A stretch of DNA of 64,000 nt from Streptomyces ureilyticus (GCF_011045025.1 NZ_JAAKZX010000014.1:22879-86878), one strand, 5' to 3'; positions 1 through 9,695 are shown, counted from the stretch's first letter. Translations and numbers: made by a program. The notes: a model not told the origin generated them from the letters alone.

Positions 1-2344
1 GCAAGTCCTCGATCCGCTGGTGCATGCGCCGCACGGACGACAGCGCCTCGTCGATGGGGGCGCCGATGGTCCGCCGTTCCCGGTCGGCGGGGGAGTACTC
101 GGCGAGAGCTGCGGTGATGTGGTGGGCGACACCGAGGAAGTCCACGACAAGACCGGAGGGCTTCTCGTCCCAGGTGCGGTTCACGCGGGCGATGGCCTGC
201 ATCAGGGCAGCGCCACGCATCCGTCGGTCGAGGTAGAGGGTGTGGAGGGGCGGGGCGTCGAAACCGGTCAGCCACAGGGACTGCACGATGACCAGCTCCA
301 GTTCGTCGTCCTCGTCGACGACGCGCTTCTGGATCTCCTTGAGCTGGGTGGGTGTGCGGACGTAGTCGGCGACCTCGGGGCTGTCGTGACCGGCGTTGCC
401 GGTGAAGACGACACGGATCTTCCCGGTCTTGTCGGGGTACAGCTCGGTCTCCTCGTCCCGCTCGCCGACCCATTCGGGCCGGAGACGGGCGAGGGCGTTG
501 AAGAGCCGCGCGGCGATGGCGCGGGACGAGCACACGATCATGCCCTTGCCGGTCTTGCCGGTGAGCTTGGTCATCTCACGACGGCGTACGTCCCAGTGCT
601 TGAGGACAGTGGTGGCCAGATCCTCTATGCGCTCCTGGTTGCCGATGAGGTCCTCGAAGGAGGCGAAGCGGCGGCGGGCGCGGGTCTGTTCGGCTTCGGA
701 GAGTCCTTCGACCAGCCCCTCGGCCTGTGCGTTGAGGTCGTCGAGGTCGATGTCCTCGGGGATCCGGACCTTGTGCAGGATCGGCTCGTAGAAGACGGGC
801 ACGGTGGCACCGTCGTCGACGGCCTGGGTCAGGTCGTATGTGTGGATGACAGGCCCGAAGACGCCCTTGGTGCTGCCGGTCGTGTTGTCGATCGGCGTAC
901 CGGTGAAGGCGAGGAAGGTCGCGTTGGGGAGGGCGTCGCGCAGATGGCGGGCGAAGCCGTCCTCGAAGTCGTAATGGCTGCGGTGGGCTTCGTCGACCAC
1001 GACGATGACGTCGCGCCGCTCGGAGATGACGGGGTGCCGGGCGCCGGCCTCCTTCTCCTCCTTGCTGATGCGGAACTTCTGGAGGGTCGTGAAGACCACG
1101 CCGCCACTGTTCTCGCGCCGGGTGAGGAGTTCCTTCAACTGCCCCGAGTTCTCCGCCTTTTCGGGGAGATCGCCGATGAGGCGGTGGAGGCTGTTGCTGC
1201 GGATGAAGGTCCTGTAGAGCTGGCTGTCGAGATCGATCCGGTCGGTGAGCAGGACGACCGTCGGGTTCGACAGTTCGGGGGTCTGGGACACCTTGCCGGT
1301 GTAGAAGACCATCTCCTCGCTCTTGCCGGCCCCCTGTGTGTGCCAGACGACGCCGGCCCTGCCGTCGGTGGCGACGGCTGACTCGGTCGCGGCCACGGCT
1401 GCCTTGACGGCGAAGTACTGGTGGGCCTTGGCGAGCTTGACGGTGTCTACGTCACCGCCTGTGCCTTCGGCGGAGTAGGAGAGGTAGAAGGCGATGAGGT
1501 CCAGCAACCGCTCGGGGTCGAGTGGCCCGTGGATCATCCGTTCCAGAGCCCGGCCGTCGCGCCGCTCGTGCTTACGGAGAAGTACGCCGTCCTGGTCCGC
1601 ATGCCAGGGGGCCATGTGCTGCCAGGACGTAAACGGGGTGCCGAGACGGGCGGTTATGCCATCGGAGGCGACAGCGAGGAGGATCGTACGGAACACTCCG
1701 TCGAGCTTCAGCTCGCGCCGGTAGTTCTGGATCTGGTCGTAGGCCTTGCGGGCGTCGTCAGGGCCGCTGTCCTTTTTCAACTCGATGACGGCGAGGGGGA
1801 GTCCGTTGACATACAGGACGATGTCGAAGACGAACTCCCGGCCGCGGACACCCTTGACCCGGACCTGGGAGGCGGCGACGAGGCCGTTGCCGTGAGGGTT
1901 GTCGAAGTCGACGGGCCAGACCGTCTCGTGCTTTTCCGCTCCGGTGAGGGGCTCCTCGTAGGTGACCTTCACACCGCCGGCGAGACGCTTGTAGAAGGCC
2001 CAGTTCTCGCGGATGTCGGAGCCGGTGGACTGCTTCAGCAGGTCACTGACGACCGCCCCGACGGCGGACTCGGGGAGGTGCGGGTAGCGGGTGGCGATGG
2101 CTCGACGCAGGCGCGGGTAGAGAACGAGGTCTTCCTTGCGCTCGGGATCGCGCTCGGGCCGAAGATCCTTGCCGCTGATGGGCTGCCAGTGCTCACCGAG
2201 CTTGTCGAGGGCGTCGATCTCCCAGTCCTGCTCGGAGAAGGTGAGCGCTTCGGCGTGACTGGCCTCTATCTCGGATACGGCCAACTCGTCGGCGTCGGAG
2301 GTCCCTTCGGGGCCTGACGCCGTCGGTTCGCTTTCGATGGTCAT
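1..2344 (-). CDS. hsdR: Type I restriction enzyme R subunit HsdR (partial, C-terminus off the left edge)
   Basis: Motor and nuclease subunit of a type I restriction-modification complex; it translocates DNA with ATP and cuts unmodified DNA. Reading leftward from an ATG at 2344 gives 781 codons with no stop. Visible features are a PD-(D/E)xK nuclease core near residues 174-190 (D174, E188, K190 in VIELKK), Walker A HTQGAGKS at about 335-342 and a DEAH box at about 451-454. Family members are about 1000 residues, so roughly a quarter lies outside the window. The start codon overlaps the hsdS stop (ATGA), which implies translational coupling in the order hsdM-hsdS-hsdR. All motifs seen are intact. 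Confidence 0.93.
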   Translation of the reverse strand, partial: MTIESEPTASGPEGTSDADELAVSEIEASHAEALTFSEQDWEIDALDKLGEHWQPISGKDLRPERDPERKEDLVLYPRLRRAIATRYPHLPESAVGAVVSDLLKQSTGSDIRENWAFYKRLAGGVKVTYEEPLTGAEKHETVWPVDFDNPHGNGLVAASQVRVKGVRGREFVFDIVLYVNGLPLAVIELKKDSGPDDARKAYDQIQNYRRELKLDGVFRTILLAVASDGITARLGTPFTSWQHMAPWHADQDGVLLRKHERRDGRALERMIHGPLDPERLLDLIAFYLSYSAEGTGGDVDTVKLAKAHQYFAVKAAVAATESAVATDGRAGVVWHTQGAGKSEEMVFYTGKVSQTPELSNPTVVLLTDRIDLDSQLYRTFIRSNSLHRLIGDLPEKAENSGQLKELLTRRENSGGVVFTTLQKFRISKEEKEAGARHPVISERRDVIVVVDEAHRSHYDFEDGFARHLRDALPNATFLAFTGTPIDNTTGSTKGVFGPVIHTYDLTQAVDDGATVPVFYEPILHKVRIPEDIDLDDLNAQAEGLVEGLSEAEQTRARRRFASFEDLIGNQERIEDLATTVLKHWDVRRREMTKLTGKTGKGMIVCSSRAIAARLFNALARLRPEWVGERDEETELYPDKTGKIRVVFTGNAGHDSPEVADYVRTPTQLKEIQKRVVDEDDELELVIVQSLWLTGFDAPPLHTLYLDRRMRGAALMQAIARVNRTWDEKPSGLVVDFLGVAHHITAALAEYSPADRERRTIGAPIDEALSSVRRMHQRIEDL

Positions 2345-3471
2345 ACGGCTTCCTCTACGGCGCGTTCGGCGTCTTTGATGCGGAGCTTTCCGGTTACGAG
2401 TTGGGGGAGGAGGGTGTCGCGAAGGCTGGCGAGGGTGTGGTTTTCGGTGTCGGCACTAACCGACACCTTGAGCAGGTTATTTGCGTACTCGCAAAAGCTC
2501 TTCAATTCCGCATTAGATGGGATGCGGATGAGATGTCGCAGTGCTAGATGTCGATTGACTCCGGGCACGGCTGAGTCTCCAACGAGGTCCTTGAATCCTG
2601 CGGATTCGAGGATGAAATACAGTGCTTCTGCAGTGAGATCCGGTGAGATTGGTCGCACGTGGTAGGCGGTATCGATCACCCAGCCTGGTTTTGACATCCA
2701 GGATACGTGTCCAGCGTTTGCACCCTTTCGTCCAACCACTGGACATGCAGTATCTGTCAAGGCCGAGTCGTGCCACCCTACCTGCCCAGTGCACCCGAAC
2801 ACTGGTGTTTCTCCAGCTTTCCGCTTCGGCGCAGGAAGAGCCTTTCCGTAGGTGAGATCCGCGATGTCGCTAACTGCGACTTCTCGGTTCTCATTCCAAA
2901 TATATTTCTTAAGTATGGCTCGCCCGAGAGAAAGGGCATTGGTGGCGATGCGCTTGTTGAGTGCCAATTTTTCATCGAGTGCACTGAGTATCTCGACAAC
3001 TGCCTGCTGCTGCTCAAGCGATGGTACGCGAATTGGCCACTTTGGTAGATCAACTAGGGGGATTCGGTCGACTGTTGCCCCGTGGATAGCGCGGGCCTTG
3101 ATCTCGTTCTGAAACTCGGGCCCAAGGTAGGTGTACAGAAGGAATCGAGGATCTACTCGGTCGCGGTAAGGTCGAAGAAGTCCCATGCGTCGCCCAAGGC
3201 ATGCCTGCAAGCCCGCAGGCATGAGGGCAGCATCCCCCAGGCGCGTCTCGTAGGAGAAAAGCAGGTCCCCCTCTTGTGGGGTGACACGTCGCGTCCATTT
3301 CTTGAAGTCCGATTCGCTGAGATGCGCGGACTCCTCCAGATCCAGACGTCCGTTGTCCAGACTTGAGATGCTAAGGAACCAGGGGCCGTTCGCGGTCTTT
3401 TGCGGTGTTGCGTGTGGGCCGTCGAAGACCGTAGCGATGTCCCCGATAGTGCGGGTGATCCATTCAGTCAC
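2341..3471 (-). CDS. hsdS: Type I restriction-modification specificity subunit HsdS
   Basis: DNA-recognition subunit that sets the target sequence of the HsdMSR complex. The 376-residue length and two-part layout (one target-recognition half at about 1-180, another at about 200-370, each followed by a helical conserved region such as [20 protein letters not shown]) fit the family. The start overlaps the hsdM stop by 4 bases and the stop overlaps the hsdR start. The DNA is clearly less GC-rich than its neighbours, with A/T-ending codons, as expected for recombining target-recognition segments. The recognised sequence cannot be read from the protein. Confidence 0.92.
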   Translation of the reverse strand: MTEWITRTIGDIATVFDGPHATPQKTANGPWFLSISSLDNGRLDLEESAHLSESDFKKWTRRVTPQEGDLLFSYETRLGDAALMPAGLQACLGRRMGLLRPYRDRVDPRFLLYTYLGPEFQNEIKARAIHGATVDRIPLVDLPKWPIRVPSLEQQQAVVEILSALDEKLALNKRIATNALSLGRAILKKYIWNENREVAVSDIADLTYGKALPAPKRKAGETPVFGCTGQVGWHDSALTDTACPVVGRKGANAGHVSWMSKPGWVIDTAYHVRPISPDLTAEALYFILESAGFKDLVGDSAVPGVNRHLALRHLIRIPSNAELKSFCEYANNLLKVSVSADTENHTLASLRDTLLPQLVTGKLRIKDAERAVEEAV

Positions 3472-5117
3472 TGAACCCTCCTCAGCTGTTCCTCAACCAC
3501 CTTCGCGAGTCGTTCTGACTCCTCAAAATTGTCACGCAGTGCAGAAGCCAGCCGAGACACCTTTTCCTCCACTGACTCCGCATCCGGATCGATTGCTTCC
3601 TCGGCCATCCCTACATGCCGACTCGGGATTAGTACGAAGTCGTGATCCCTTAGTTCGCTTAGTGATGCGCTTCTGCAAAAACCTGGCACGTCTTCGTAAA
3701 CCCCCGCCCTCTCGGCCCCTCGCCAGGCCCGAAACGTGTCTGCGATTCGATTGATCTCCTCTAGTCGCAGACGCTTTACTGTCCGGCTTCCTGGCTCCAG
3801 CTCACTCATTTTGGATGCGTCGATGAACAGCACCTCCCCTTTCCGCCCTCGAACCCATTTCGAATGTCGCCCCTTGCCGTCTGCCAAGAACCACAAACAA
3901 GCCGGAATCTGGGTCGACCGGAACAACTGCGCTGGCAACGCCACCATGCAAGCCACCAGATCCCCCTCGACCATGGCCCGCCGAATATCCCCCTCGCCTC
4001 CCGACTTACTGCTCATCGACCCGTTCGCCAGAACAACCCCCGCCCGCCCCCCGGGCGCCAGCTTGCTCACCATGTGCTGGATCCAGGCGAAGTTCGCGTT
4101 GCCGACCGGCGGCGTCCCGTACACCCACCGGTCGTCCATCCCGAGCCGTTCCCCGCCCCAGTCCGAGATGTTGAACGGGGGGTTGGCCAGCACCACGTCC
4201 GCCTTCAGGCCCCCGTGCTGGTCGCTGTGGAAGGAGTCCGCCGGCTCCTCACCCAGGTCCGCCTCAATCCCGTGGATCGCGAGATTCATGTGCGCCAGGC
4301 GCCACGTCGTGAGGTTGCGCTCCTGGCCGTACACGGACACGTTGAAGCGGTCACCGTCATGCTTCTCGATGAACTTCTCGGCCTGCACGAACATGCCGCC
4401 CGAACCGCACGCCGGGTCCAGGACCCGCTCGCCCTCCTCCGGTTCCAGCATCTCGACGAGCAGCTTCACCACACTCGCCGGCGTGAAGTACTCGCCGCCC
4501 TTGCGCCCTTCCTGAAGGGCGAACTGCGCGAGGAAGTACTCGTACACCTCACCCATGAGGTCCCGCGCTCCGACCCGCCTGCCGTCCTTGCCCACCTGGG
4601 CCTGGAAGGTGAGCCGGTCCAAGAGCTTCACCAGGCCGGCGAGGGTCGTCTCGTCCACCCGGCCGCTGTTGTACTGCTTCGGCAGCGTGTTCTTCAGCGA
4701 GGAGTTGAACTTCTCGATCGTCTCCATCGCCGTGTCGATGACCTTGCCGAGACTCGGGTCGCCCAACGTCCCCTTGGCCCGCTCCAGTACGACCTCCCAC
4801 CGCGCCGTCGGCGGCACGTAGAAGATCCCGGCGCCCGTGTACTGCGTGCGCTCCTCCAGGGTTTGGAGGATCAGCTCCTCCGGTGCCTCGTCCTCGAAGC
4901 CGAGTTCGGCAATGATCCCGCCGCCCGACCGCAGCTCGGCCTCCAGCTGTGCCCGCTTCTCGGACATCGCCTCCGAGACGTACTTCAGGAACACGAGCCC
5001 CAGCACGAAGTGCTTGTACTCGGCGGCGTCGAGGCTTCCGCGCAGCTTGTCGGCGGAGGCCCACAGGATCGCCTTCATGGGCTGTGGCTTGGTTTCCTTC
5101 TTCTTACGTGGGGGCAC
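3468..5117 (-). CDS. hsdM: Type I restriction-modification methyltransferase subunit HsdM
   Basis: N6-adenine methyltransferase subunit that modifies the HsdS target using S-adenosylmethionine. The 549-residue protein has the N-terminal HsdM helical domain (about 15-150), SAM motif I DPACGSGGMF at about 234-243 and catalytic motif IV NPPF at about 312-315, all canonical. The start is a GTG in a purine-rich leader; an upstream ATG is not available in frame. It follows the methylase-like gene by 59 bp and overlaps hsdS. The last third has rare CTA codons and lower GC, continuous with the compositional shift in hsdS. Confidence 0.93.
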   Translation of the reverse strand: MPPRKKKETKPQPMKAILWASADKLRGSLDAAEYKHFVLGLVFLKYVSEAMSEKRAQLEAELRSGGGIIAELGFEDEAPEELILQTLEERTQYTGAGIFYVPPTARWEVVLERAKGTLGDPSLGKVIDTAMETIEKFNSSLKNTLPKQYNSGRVDETTLAGLVKLLDRLTFQAQVGKDGRRVGARDLMGEVYEYFLAQFALQEGRKGGEYFTPASVVKLLVEMLEPEEGERVLDPACGSGGMFVQAEKFIEKHDGDRFNVSVYGQERNLTTWRLAHMNLAIHGIEADLGEEPADSFHSDQHGGLKADVVLANPPFNISDWGGERLGMDDRWVYGTPPVGNANFAWIQHMVSKLAPGGRAGVVLANGSMSSKSGGEGDIRRAMVEGDLVACMVALPAQLFRSTQIPACLWFLADGKGRHSKWVRGRKGEVLFIDASKMSELEPGSRTVKRLRLEEINRIADTFRAWRGAERAGVYEDVPGFCRSASLSELRDHDFVLIPSRHVGMAEEAIDPDAESVEEKVSRLASALRDNFEESERLAKVVEEQLRRVQ

Positions 5118-5176
5118 GGGAGCTCTCTTCTCTCTTCTTCGGGGAACTGTCCTACAGGTCCTACGGGCACTGCCGA

Positions 5177-7360
5177 TCAGCGCCGCCGCAACGCCAGGTC
5201 ACCGTCGGCTACCCCGGCCGCGATACGCGCGGCGAGGTGGTCGAGGGCCGCCAACTGCCTGCGCACATCAGCGCGTAGCCGTTCCGTCTCCGTCAGGATC
5301 GCCTCCAGTTCGGCAATTTCCTCGGGTGAAAGCTGCGGCAGATCCATGTCACGCACGCTGACGCGCCGTACGAGAGAACCGCTTCCGCGGTGCTGGTTAC
5401 GTGGGGACTGCAGCAGTTGGGCCAGCGCGTGGGGGCGCATCCACAACGCGTCCGGGCCGACGGGCTCGCCCTTGGCCACTGCCACGAGGAACTCGCGGTA
5501 CCCGGCGATCCGCAGTCCCTGGACAGGGGACAGCAGTACGCATCCGCCCGCCTCGTCCACCTGGCAGCGCACCCCTTGCTCAGCGAGCACGATCACATCG
5601 CCCCGTTCCGTGATCTTGGCGGACGAGTAGGCCGCCAGAGCCTCCGGGCTGATCCGCCGCTGCCCGACCGGGAGTTCACCCGCCATCTCCTCGCGGCCGA
5701 TCACCGGCAGGCCGGCCTCCCCGATGTCGGCGTCCTTGATGCGGTGCCCGCCGAGTGACTTCAACTGCCCCGCCGTGACGTGCTGGTCGAGTTTGCGGTG
5801 CCGGACCGGCGTACGGCGCTTGGCGATACCCATGGCGGCGAGCCAGTCGCGCAGCTGCGGCATCGCCGCCATCGCGGCCCGCCGTGCGGTGACGGTCTCC
5901 TCGAAGTGGTCGACACCGGTCTCGGCGGTAACGATTCGGTGTGCGGGCAGCACGGAGCGGCTGTCGAGCAGTTGCTCCCCGCCCGGATATGAGGACCGCA
6001 GCGATACCGATCGCGCATCACGTGGATCGGGCTCGCCCTCGGCGAGCACCAGCTGCGCGACTTCGCCGATCCATTTCCGCCCGCCCGCCCGCTGCGCGAT
6101 GCGGTCGGCGTCAATGAGGAGGACCTGCTGGTCGGAGGCTTCGTACGTCGGCGGGCGGAGGACCAGCAGTGCGTACTCCGCACCTGTGCGGAACGGGTGG
6201 ATACGGCGAGGGAGTTGGACGATCGCCTCGACGCTGCCCTGAGCGAGTAGCTGCTCACGAGCATCGACCGTCGGGGCAGGAGCTGCTCCACGCGTACGGG
6301 TCAGCGTCCATGTCGGGACAACGGCATAGGCATGCCCGTCAGGGTTGAGGCGCCGGACCGCTTCCTGCGCCCACCACAGAGGTCCTTTCTCGTCTCGTTC
6401 CCGCTCCCCTGAGGCGTACGGGGGGGAGGCCAGCACGATGTCGGCCGTGGAGAAGGTCCACGGCTCGGCTCCTGGTGCTCCTCCCCACCAGCGCGGGGTG
6501 TCCAGATCCGACGGGCTCGGGCAGACGTCCGTGAACATCTCGTGGCTGAGGAGTCGGTACGCCAGGAGCTTTCGCCGCAAGGGGTCGGGCTCGACCGCCA
6601 CCAGCTCGCCGTGGCCTCGCAGCCTGCCGGTCGGGCCGCCGTCCATGCCGAGGAGCAGCTCGCCCAGGCCCGCGCACAGACTGATGGTGGAACGCTGGTC
6701 AGGGCCACCCTCGTTCGGTCCGATGAGCGAGGCCACGAGAGCGACGATCTCTCGTGGCACCGTGTCCATGACGAGGTCGGATTCCAGGCGCTTGGCCAGT
6801 TCCAGGTCCTCGTCGATGCCGAGGATCGCGTCGGCCGCCCTGCCCAGTGAGCCGATCTCGTACCTGAGGGACGAGACCGCTTGCCGCACCTCGGGTCCGG
6901 CCGCGGTGTAGTCCTCTCGCAGTCCTTCCGGGAGATACTCGGGCAGGAGATTCTCTCCCTCGCCCCACATGGCCAGGGTCGCCAGAGCCTGCGCGATCAG
7001 AGTCTCCGTCGAGCCCAGGTGGTGCTTCAGCGTCACGAGGCGTCGTAGCTTCAGCCCCTGCCGGAACCGGTCACCGTAGGTGGGGACCTTGCCGCTCCCG
7101 TCCGGCTCCGTGTCGGGAACGGGGCGCAGACTCAGCCAGTCCGCGATCTCGAGCGCGTCGAAGAGGGGCTTGCTCTCGCTACCGCCGATCGGCTCGGGGA
7201 AGGGCGGGCGCCGGTCCTTGGCCGAGGCCAGGGCTGCACGTGAGAACCGGCGCCGCCAGTTGCTGACCGTGGGCCGACCGACTCCGGCAAGTTCCTTGAT
7301 CTCGCCGAGCGTCACAGGAGCGTAGGGCGCGGGTCCGGTCCTCGAAGTCGCCTCTGCCAT
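5177..7360 (-). CDS. HTH/N6-methylase-like protein with a specificity-like C-terminal region
   Basis: A 727-residue protein with a helix-turn-helix start (about 17-40, AGVGRPTVSNWRRR), a central methylase-like domain and a tail (about 520-727) resembling an HsdS target-recognition domain. The SAM region reads LCAGLGELL (228-236) with an acidic strand end VAVEPDP, and the motif IV position reads SPPY (312-315) instead of NPPY/NPPF. A working N6-adenine methylase normally has Asn or Asp there, so activity is doubtful. Actinobacteria carry a known family of such HTH-led type I-like methylases. The start overlaps the upstream abi stop by 1 base, so the two are probably co-translated. It could methylate, or act as a DNA-reading sensor. 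Confidence 0.75.
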   Translation of the reverse strand: MAEATSRTGPAPYAPVTLGEIKELAGVGRPTVSNWRRRFSRAALASAKDRRPPFPEPIGGSESKPLFDALEIADWLSLRPVPDTEPDGSGKVPTYGDRFRQGLKLRRLVTLKHHLGSTETLIAQALATLAMWGEGENLLPEYLPEGLREDYTAAGPEVRQAVSSLRYEIGSLGRAADAILGIDEDLELAKRLESDLVMDTVPREIVALVASLIGPNEGGPDQRSTISLCAGLGELLLGMDGGPTGRLRGHGELVAVEPDPLRRKLLAYRLLSHEMFTDVCPSPSDLDTPRWWGGAPGAEPWTFSTADIVLASPPYASGERERDEKGPLWWAQEAVRRLNPDGHAYAVVPTWTLTRTRGAAPAPTVDAREQLLAQGSVEAIVQLPRRIHPFRTGAEYALLVLRPPTYEASDQQVLLIDADRIAQRAGGRKWIGEVAQLVLAEGEPDPRDARSVSLRSSYPGGEQLLDSRSVLPAHRIVTAETGVDHFEETVTARRAAMAAMPQLRDWLAAMGIAKRRTPVRHRKLDQHVTAGQLKSLGGHRIKDADIGEAGLPVIGREEMAGELPVGQRRISPEALAAYSSAKITERGDVIVLAEQGVRCQVDEAGGCVLLSPVQGLRIAGYREFLVAVAKGEPVGPDALWMRPHALAQLLQSPRNQHRGSGSLVRRVSVRDMDLPQLSPEEIAELEAILTETERLRADVRRQLAALDHLAARIAAGVADGDLALRRR

Positions 7361-8034
7361 CAGACCCTCACCGGTTCCCGACCGGAGAGCACGGCCGCTT
7401 TGCGGGCAAGGACAGCCGGCACCTGACTGTGCTGCCGGTGCAGCGCGGCCTTCTCGGGCGACACGTAGTGCATGAGTTTGAGCAGGGTGTCGAAGTCCTT
7501 CGGCAAGTGGCGGTGGCAGATCCGCTCGTGGTGGCCGATGCGGTTGCGGAACTTGCGTACGTGGTCCAGCTGTTGCTGCAGTGCGCCACGGCGGCCCTGG
7601 TAACCACGGAACGTATGACGCAGAGCCGGGTTCCAGAACTGCATCTCGTAGTTGAGGCCACGGCCGGTCAGGCCCACCCAGAAGCCGAGCGTCAACTTGG
7701 CCACCATGTCGTCCGCGGTGAAGCCGGCGCCGTACTCACGGTGGAGGGCCTGCTGGGCACTTCGCACCTGCTCGCGTCCCTTGGTGGTGAGCTGGACGCG
7801 CGGGGAGTCCCACCAGTCCGTGCGGTTGTATCGTCCGCTCAGCTTGGCGTGGAACGAGTTCCGCATGGCGACCTCGAAGTCGCGCAGCACGCCGAGGAAG
7901 GCGCGGGAGATCTCGCCGTCCCAGCAGTACAGACGCAGCGCCATGGCCAAGTCGCCGCCGCACTCGTCGAGAAACGGCTGGAACCGCTCCGCCGAGATGG
8001 CGTCGACAATGCGCTTGGCCTCGTCCTCCGTCAC
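7360..8034 (-). CDS. Abi_2/AbiD-AbiF-like abortive infection protein
   Basis: Resembles the Abi_2 family (AbiD/AbiF), proteins linked to abortive phage infection and carrying HEPN-type RNase motifs. The 224-residue product has EVAMRNSFHAKL (about 55-65) and a C-terminal RNRIGHHE (163-170), matching the R-x4-6-H HEPN signature. I chose the GTG at 8034 because an AAGGAGAGG ribosome site lies 6 bases upstream; a longer in-frame version from 8160 has no such site. It heads the operon that continues into the methylase-like gene and hsdMSR. Toxic RNase activity is inferred from the family, not shown. Confidence 0.75.
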   Translation of the reverse strand: MTEDEAKRIVDAISAERFQPFLDECGGDLAMALRLYCWDGEISRAFLGVLRDFEVAMRNSFHAKLSGRYNRTDWWDSPRVQLTTKGREQVRSAQQALHREYGAGFTADDMVAKLTLGFWVGLTGRGLNYEMQFWNPALRHTFRGYQGRRGALQQQLDHVRKFRNRIGHHERICHRHLPKDFDTLLKLMHYVSPEKAALHRQHSQVPAVLARKAAVLSGREPVRV

Positions 8035-8405
8035 CGCTGTTCCTCTCCTTGACTGGAAGTTCCGTGTTAGCCTCGGATACGTGCGCCCCGGAGCACTGTC
8101 ACTGCATTGCACACAGCCCGGGGCACAGCTCTTTCCGAAGCCCGGCGAACGGGCAGGCAACAGCTGCGCGGTGACCTGACTGCGGTCTCACCTTCAACGC
8201 CTACTACGTTAGATCGTAGCGCTCCTTTGTGCAATGAGGTTCCTGAGAACCCGGCTTCTCAGGAACGGTTGAGAGCTTCTGACCCGCCACATGCTCGCCA
8301 GAGCTAGACGGCGAGACCGCTCAATCGCGGACAGAATCTGACCTATATCGCCCATAGCTTCGTCGGTGTCAGGCCAGAGAACACACCGACGAAAGGCGGC
8401 CGGTC
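8035..8405. other. Structured intergenic region between the divergent abi operon and dinB-like gene
   Basis: No gene is seen here. It holds three inverted repeats: 8239-8266 (11-bp perfect stem GTTCCTGAGAA, 6-base loop), 8294-8315 (6-bp stem CTCGCC/GGCGAG) and 8359-8393 (11-bp perfect stem TTCGTCGGTGT, 13-base loop). The last ends 12 bases before the dinB-like ATG. The region must contain promoters for both directions. The first two could belong to a small structured RNA read with the abi gene; the third could be an operator or a hairpin in the dinB-like leader. These roles are inferences. Confidence 0.6.
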
Positions 8406-8954
8406 ATGGTTGCTCACGTTTCCCCTGAGGCGCACGGCGATGAGCGTGGGGCGCTGCTCTCCTTTCTGGAGGAGCAGCGCGGAGGCATCCGCAGGGCGGT
8501 GCTCGGGTTGACGGAGGAGCAGGCGGCTTCGCGGCCCAGTGTCAGTGAGTTGTCGCTCGCGGGGCTGGTCAAGCATGTTGCCGAGGTTGAGCAGGGGTGG
8601 ATCGCGCGGGCCAGGCAGGAGGCCCCCGCGGTGCGCCGGGACGAGTCGAACTGGCACGAGTGTTTCCAGCTCGCGGGTGACGAGACGCTCGAGTCGCAGC
8701 TCGCGTACTGGGAGAAGGTCGCGGCCGAGACGGAGGCGTTCATCCGGTCGGTGCCCAGCCTCGACGACACCTTTCCGCTGCCGGAGGCGCCCTGGTTCCC
8801 GCCGGAGGGGCGGGTCTCGATGCGCTGGCTCGCGCTTCACCTGATTCGCGAGACGGCCCGGCATGCCGGTCACGCCGACATCATCCGCGAGTCCCTGGAC
8901 GGGAAGACGGCCTTCGAGCTCGTCGCCCTGGAGCAGGGCACGAGCCGGGGCTGA
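8406..8954 (+). CDS. DinB/DUF664-family protein
   Basis: A 182-residue protein of the DinB-like four-helix fold. Members are metal-binding and some are thiol-dependent (mycothiol or bacillithiol) transferases. Spaced histidines fit a metal site: H in LVKHVAEVEQGW (about 57-68) and H residues in LHLIRETARHAGHAD (about 143-157). The ATG at 8406 follows a GAAAGG-type ribosome site. It lies 24 bases upstream of the padR gene and may share a transcript. The substrate is unknown; a role in thiol-based detoxification would fit the exporter downstream, but this is inference. Confidence 0.7.
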   Translation: MVAHVSPEAHGDERGALLSFLEEQRGGIRRAVLGLTEEQAASRPSVSELSLAGLVKHVAEVEQGWIARARQEAPAVRRDESNWHECFQLAGDETLESQLAYWEKVAAETEAFIRSVPSLDDTFPLPEAPWFPPEGRVSMRWLALHLIRETARHAGHADIIRESLDGKTAFELVALEQGTSRG

Positions 8955-8978
8955 CCCGCCCGGTTCTACGCTGGCCCC

Positions 8979-9620
8979 ATGTCAGCGATCCGTCTTCTCG
9001 TACTCGGTGCCGTCCGGCAGCACGGGCGGGCCCACGGTTACCAGGTGCGCAACGACCTGGAGTACTGGGGCGCGCACGAGTGGTCCAACGCCAAGCCGGG
9101 GTCGATCTATCACGCGCTCAAGCAGATGGCGAAGCAGGGTCTGCTGCACGCGCATGAGATCGCGCCCTCCACGGCCGGTGGCCCGCCGCGTACCGAGTAC
9201 GAGGTCACGGAGAAGGGCACCGAGGAATACCTCACGCTGCTTCGCGGATCCCTGACCGCGTACGACCAGAGGCCGGACGTGCTCTCGGCCGCGCTCGGCT
9301 TTATGGTCGACCTGGACCGTGAGGAGGTCCTCGAACTCCTCGAGGAGCGAGTGCTCGCCATAGAGGAGTGGCGCAAGGCCGTCACCGAGTACTACACGCC
9401 CGAGGACGGTCCCGAACAGCTCGGCCACATCGGCGAGATCATGAACTTCTGGGTCACCTCCGCCGACACCGGCGCCCAGTGGACCCGCGGCCTGATCGAG
9501 CGGATCAGGAGCGGCGCGTACGTCTTCTCGGGCGAGGGGAACCCGTTCGTGGGCGTGCTCGCGGACGACGAGGAGAACCCGTACGCGACGGGGGAATCCC
9601 ATCCCGGGGACGCGCGCTGA
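8979..9620 (+). CDS. PadR-family transcriptional regulator
   Basis: A 213-residue PadR regulator with an N-terminal winged helix (about 1-85, with the typical LLVLGAV...GYQVRNDL start and SIYHALKQMAKQGLL recognition region) and a helical C-terminal dimerisation half. PadR proteins usually repress a neighbouring exporter and release DNA on binding a drug or phenolic. A TACGCT -10-like hexamer lies just before the ATG, so the message may be nearly leaderless. Two copies of a 16-bp palindrome between this gene and the ABC exporter are its likely targets. It most likely controls the exporter and possibly its own message. Confidence 0.88.
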   Translation: MSAIRLLVLGAVRQHGRAHGYQVRNDLEYWGAHEWSNAKPGSIYHALKQMAKQGLLHAHEIAPSTAGGPPRTEYEVTEKGTEEYLTLLRGSLTAYDQRPDVLSAALGFMVDLDREEVLELLEERVLAIEEWRKAVTEYYTPEDGPEQLGHIGEIMNFWVTSADTGAQWTRGLIERIRSGAYVFSGEGNPFVGVLADDEENPYATGESHPGDAR

Positions 9621-9642
9621 CTCCAGTCGACCGGGCAGCATT

Positions 9643-9658
9643 AATCAAGTTTGACTAG
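9643..9658. promoter_or_regulatory. PadR operator candidate, copy 1
   Basis: TAATCAAGTTTGACTA is a near-perfect inverted repeat (arms TAATCAA/TTGACTA). A second copy starts 53 bases downstream, about five helical turns, so both would face the same side of the helix. It lies between padR and the ABC exporter. Confidence 0.6.
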
Positions 9659-9695
9659 GTGCCTTGGTGGGCATAGCCTTCACCGGGCAAGCTAC

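Noticed and set aside
20..1381. Long plus-strand frame of 453 codons at the left edge
   Set aside because: It is the complement of hsdR; the minus strand shows intact nuclease and helicase motifs while this frame has no recognisable domain.
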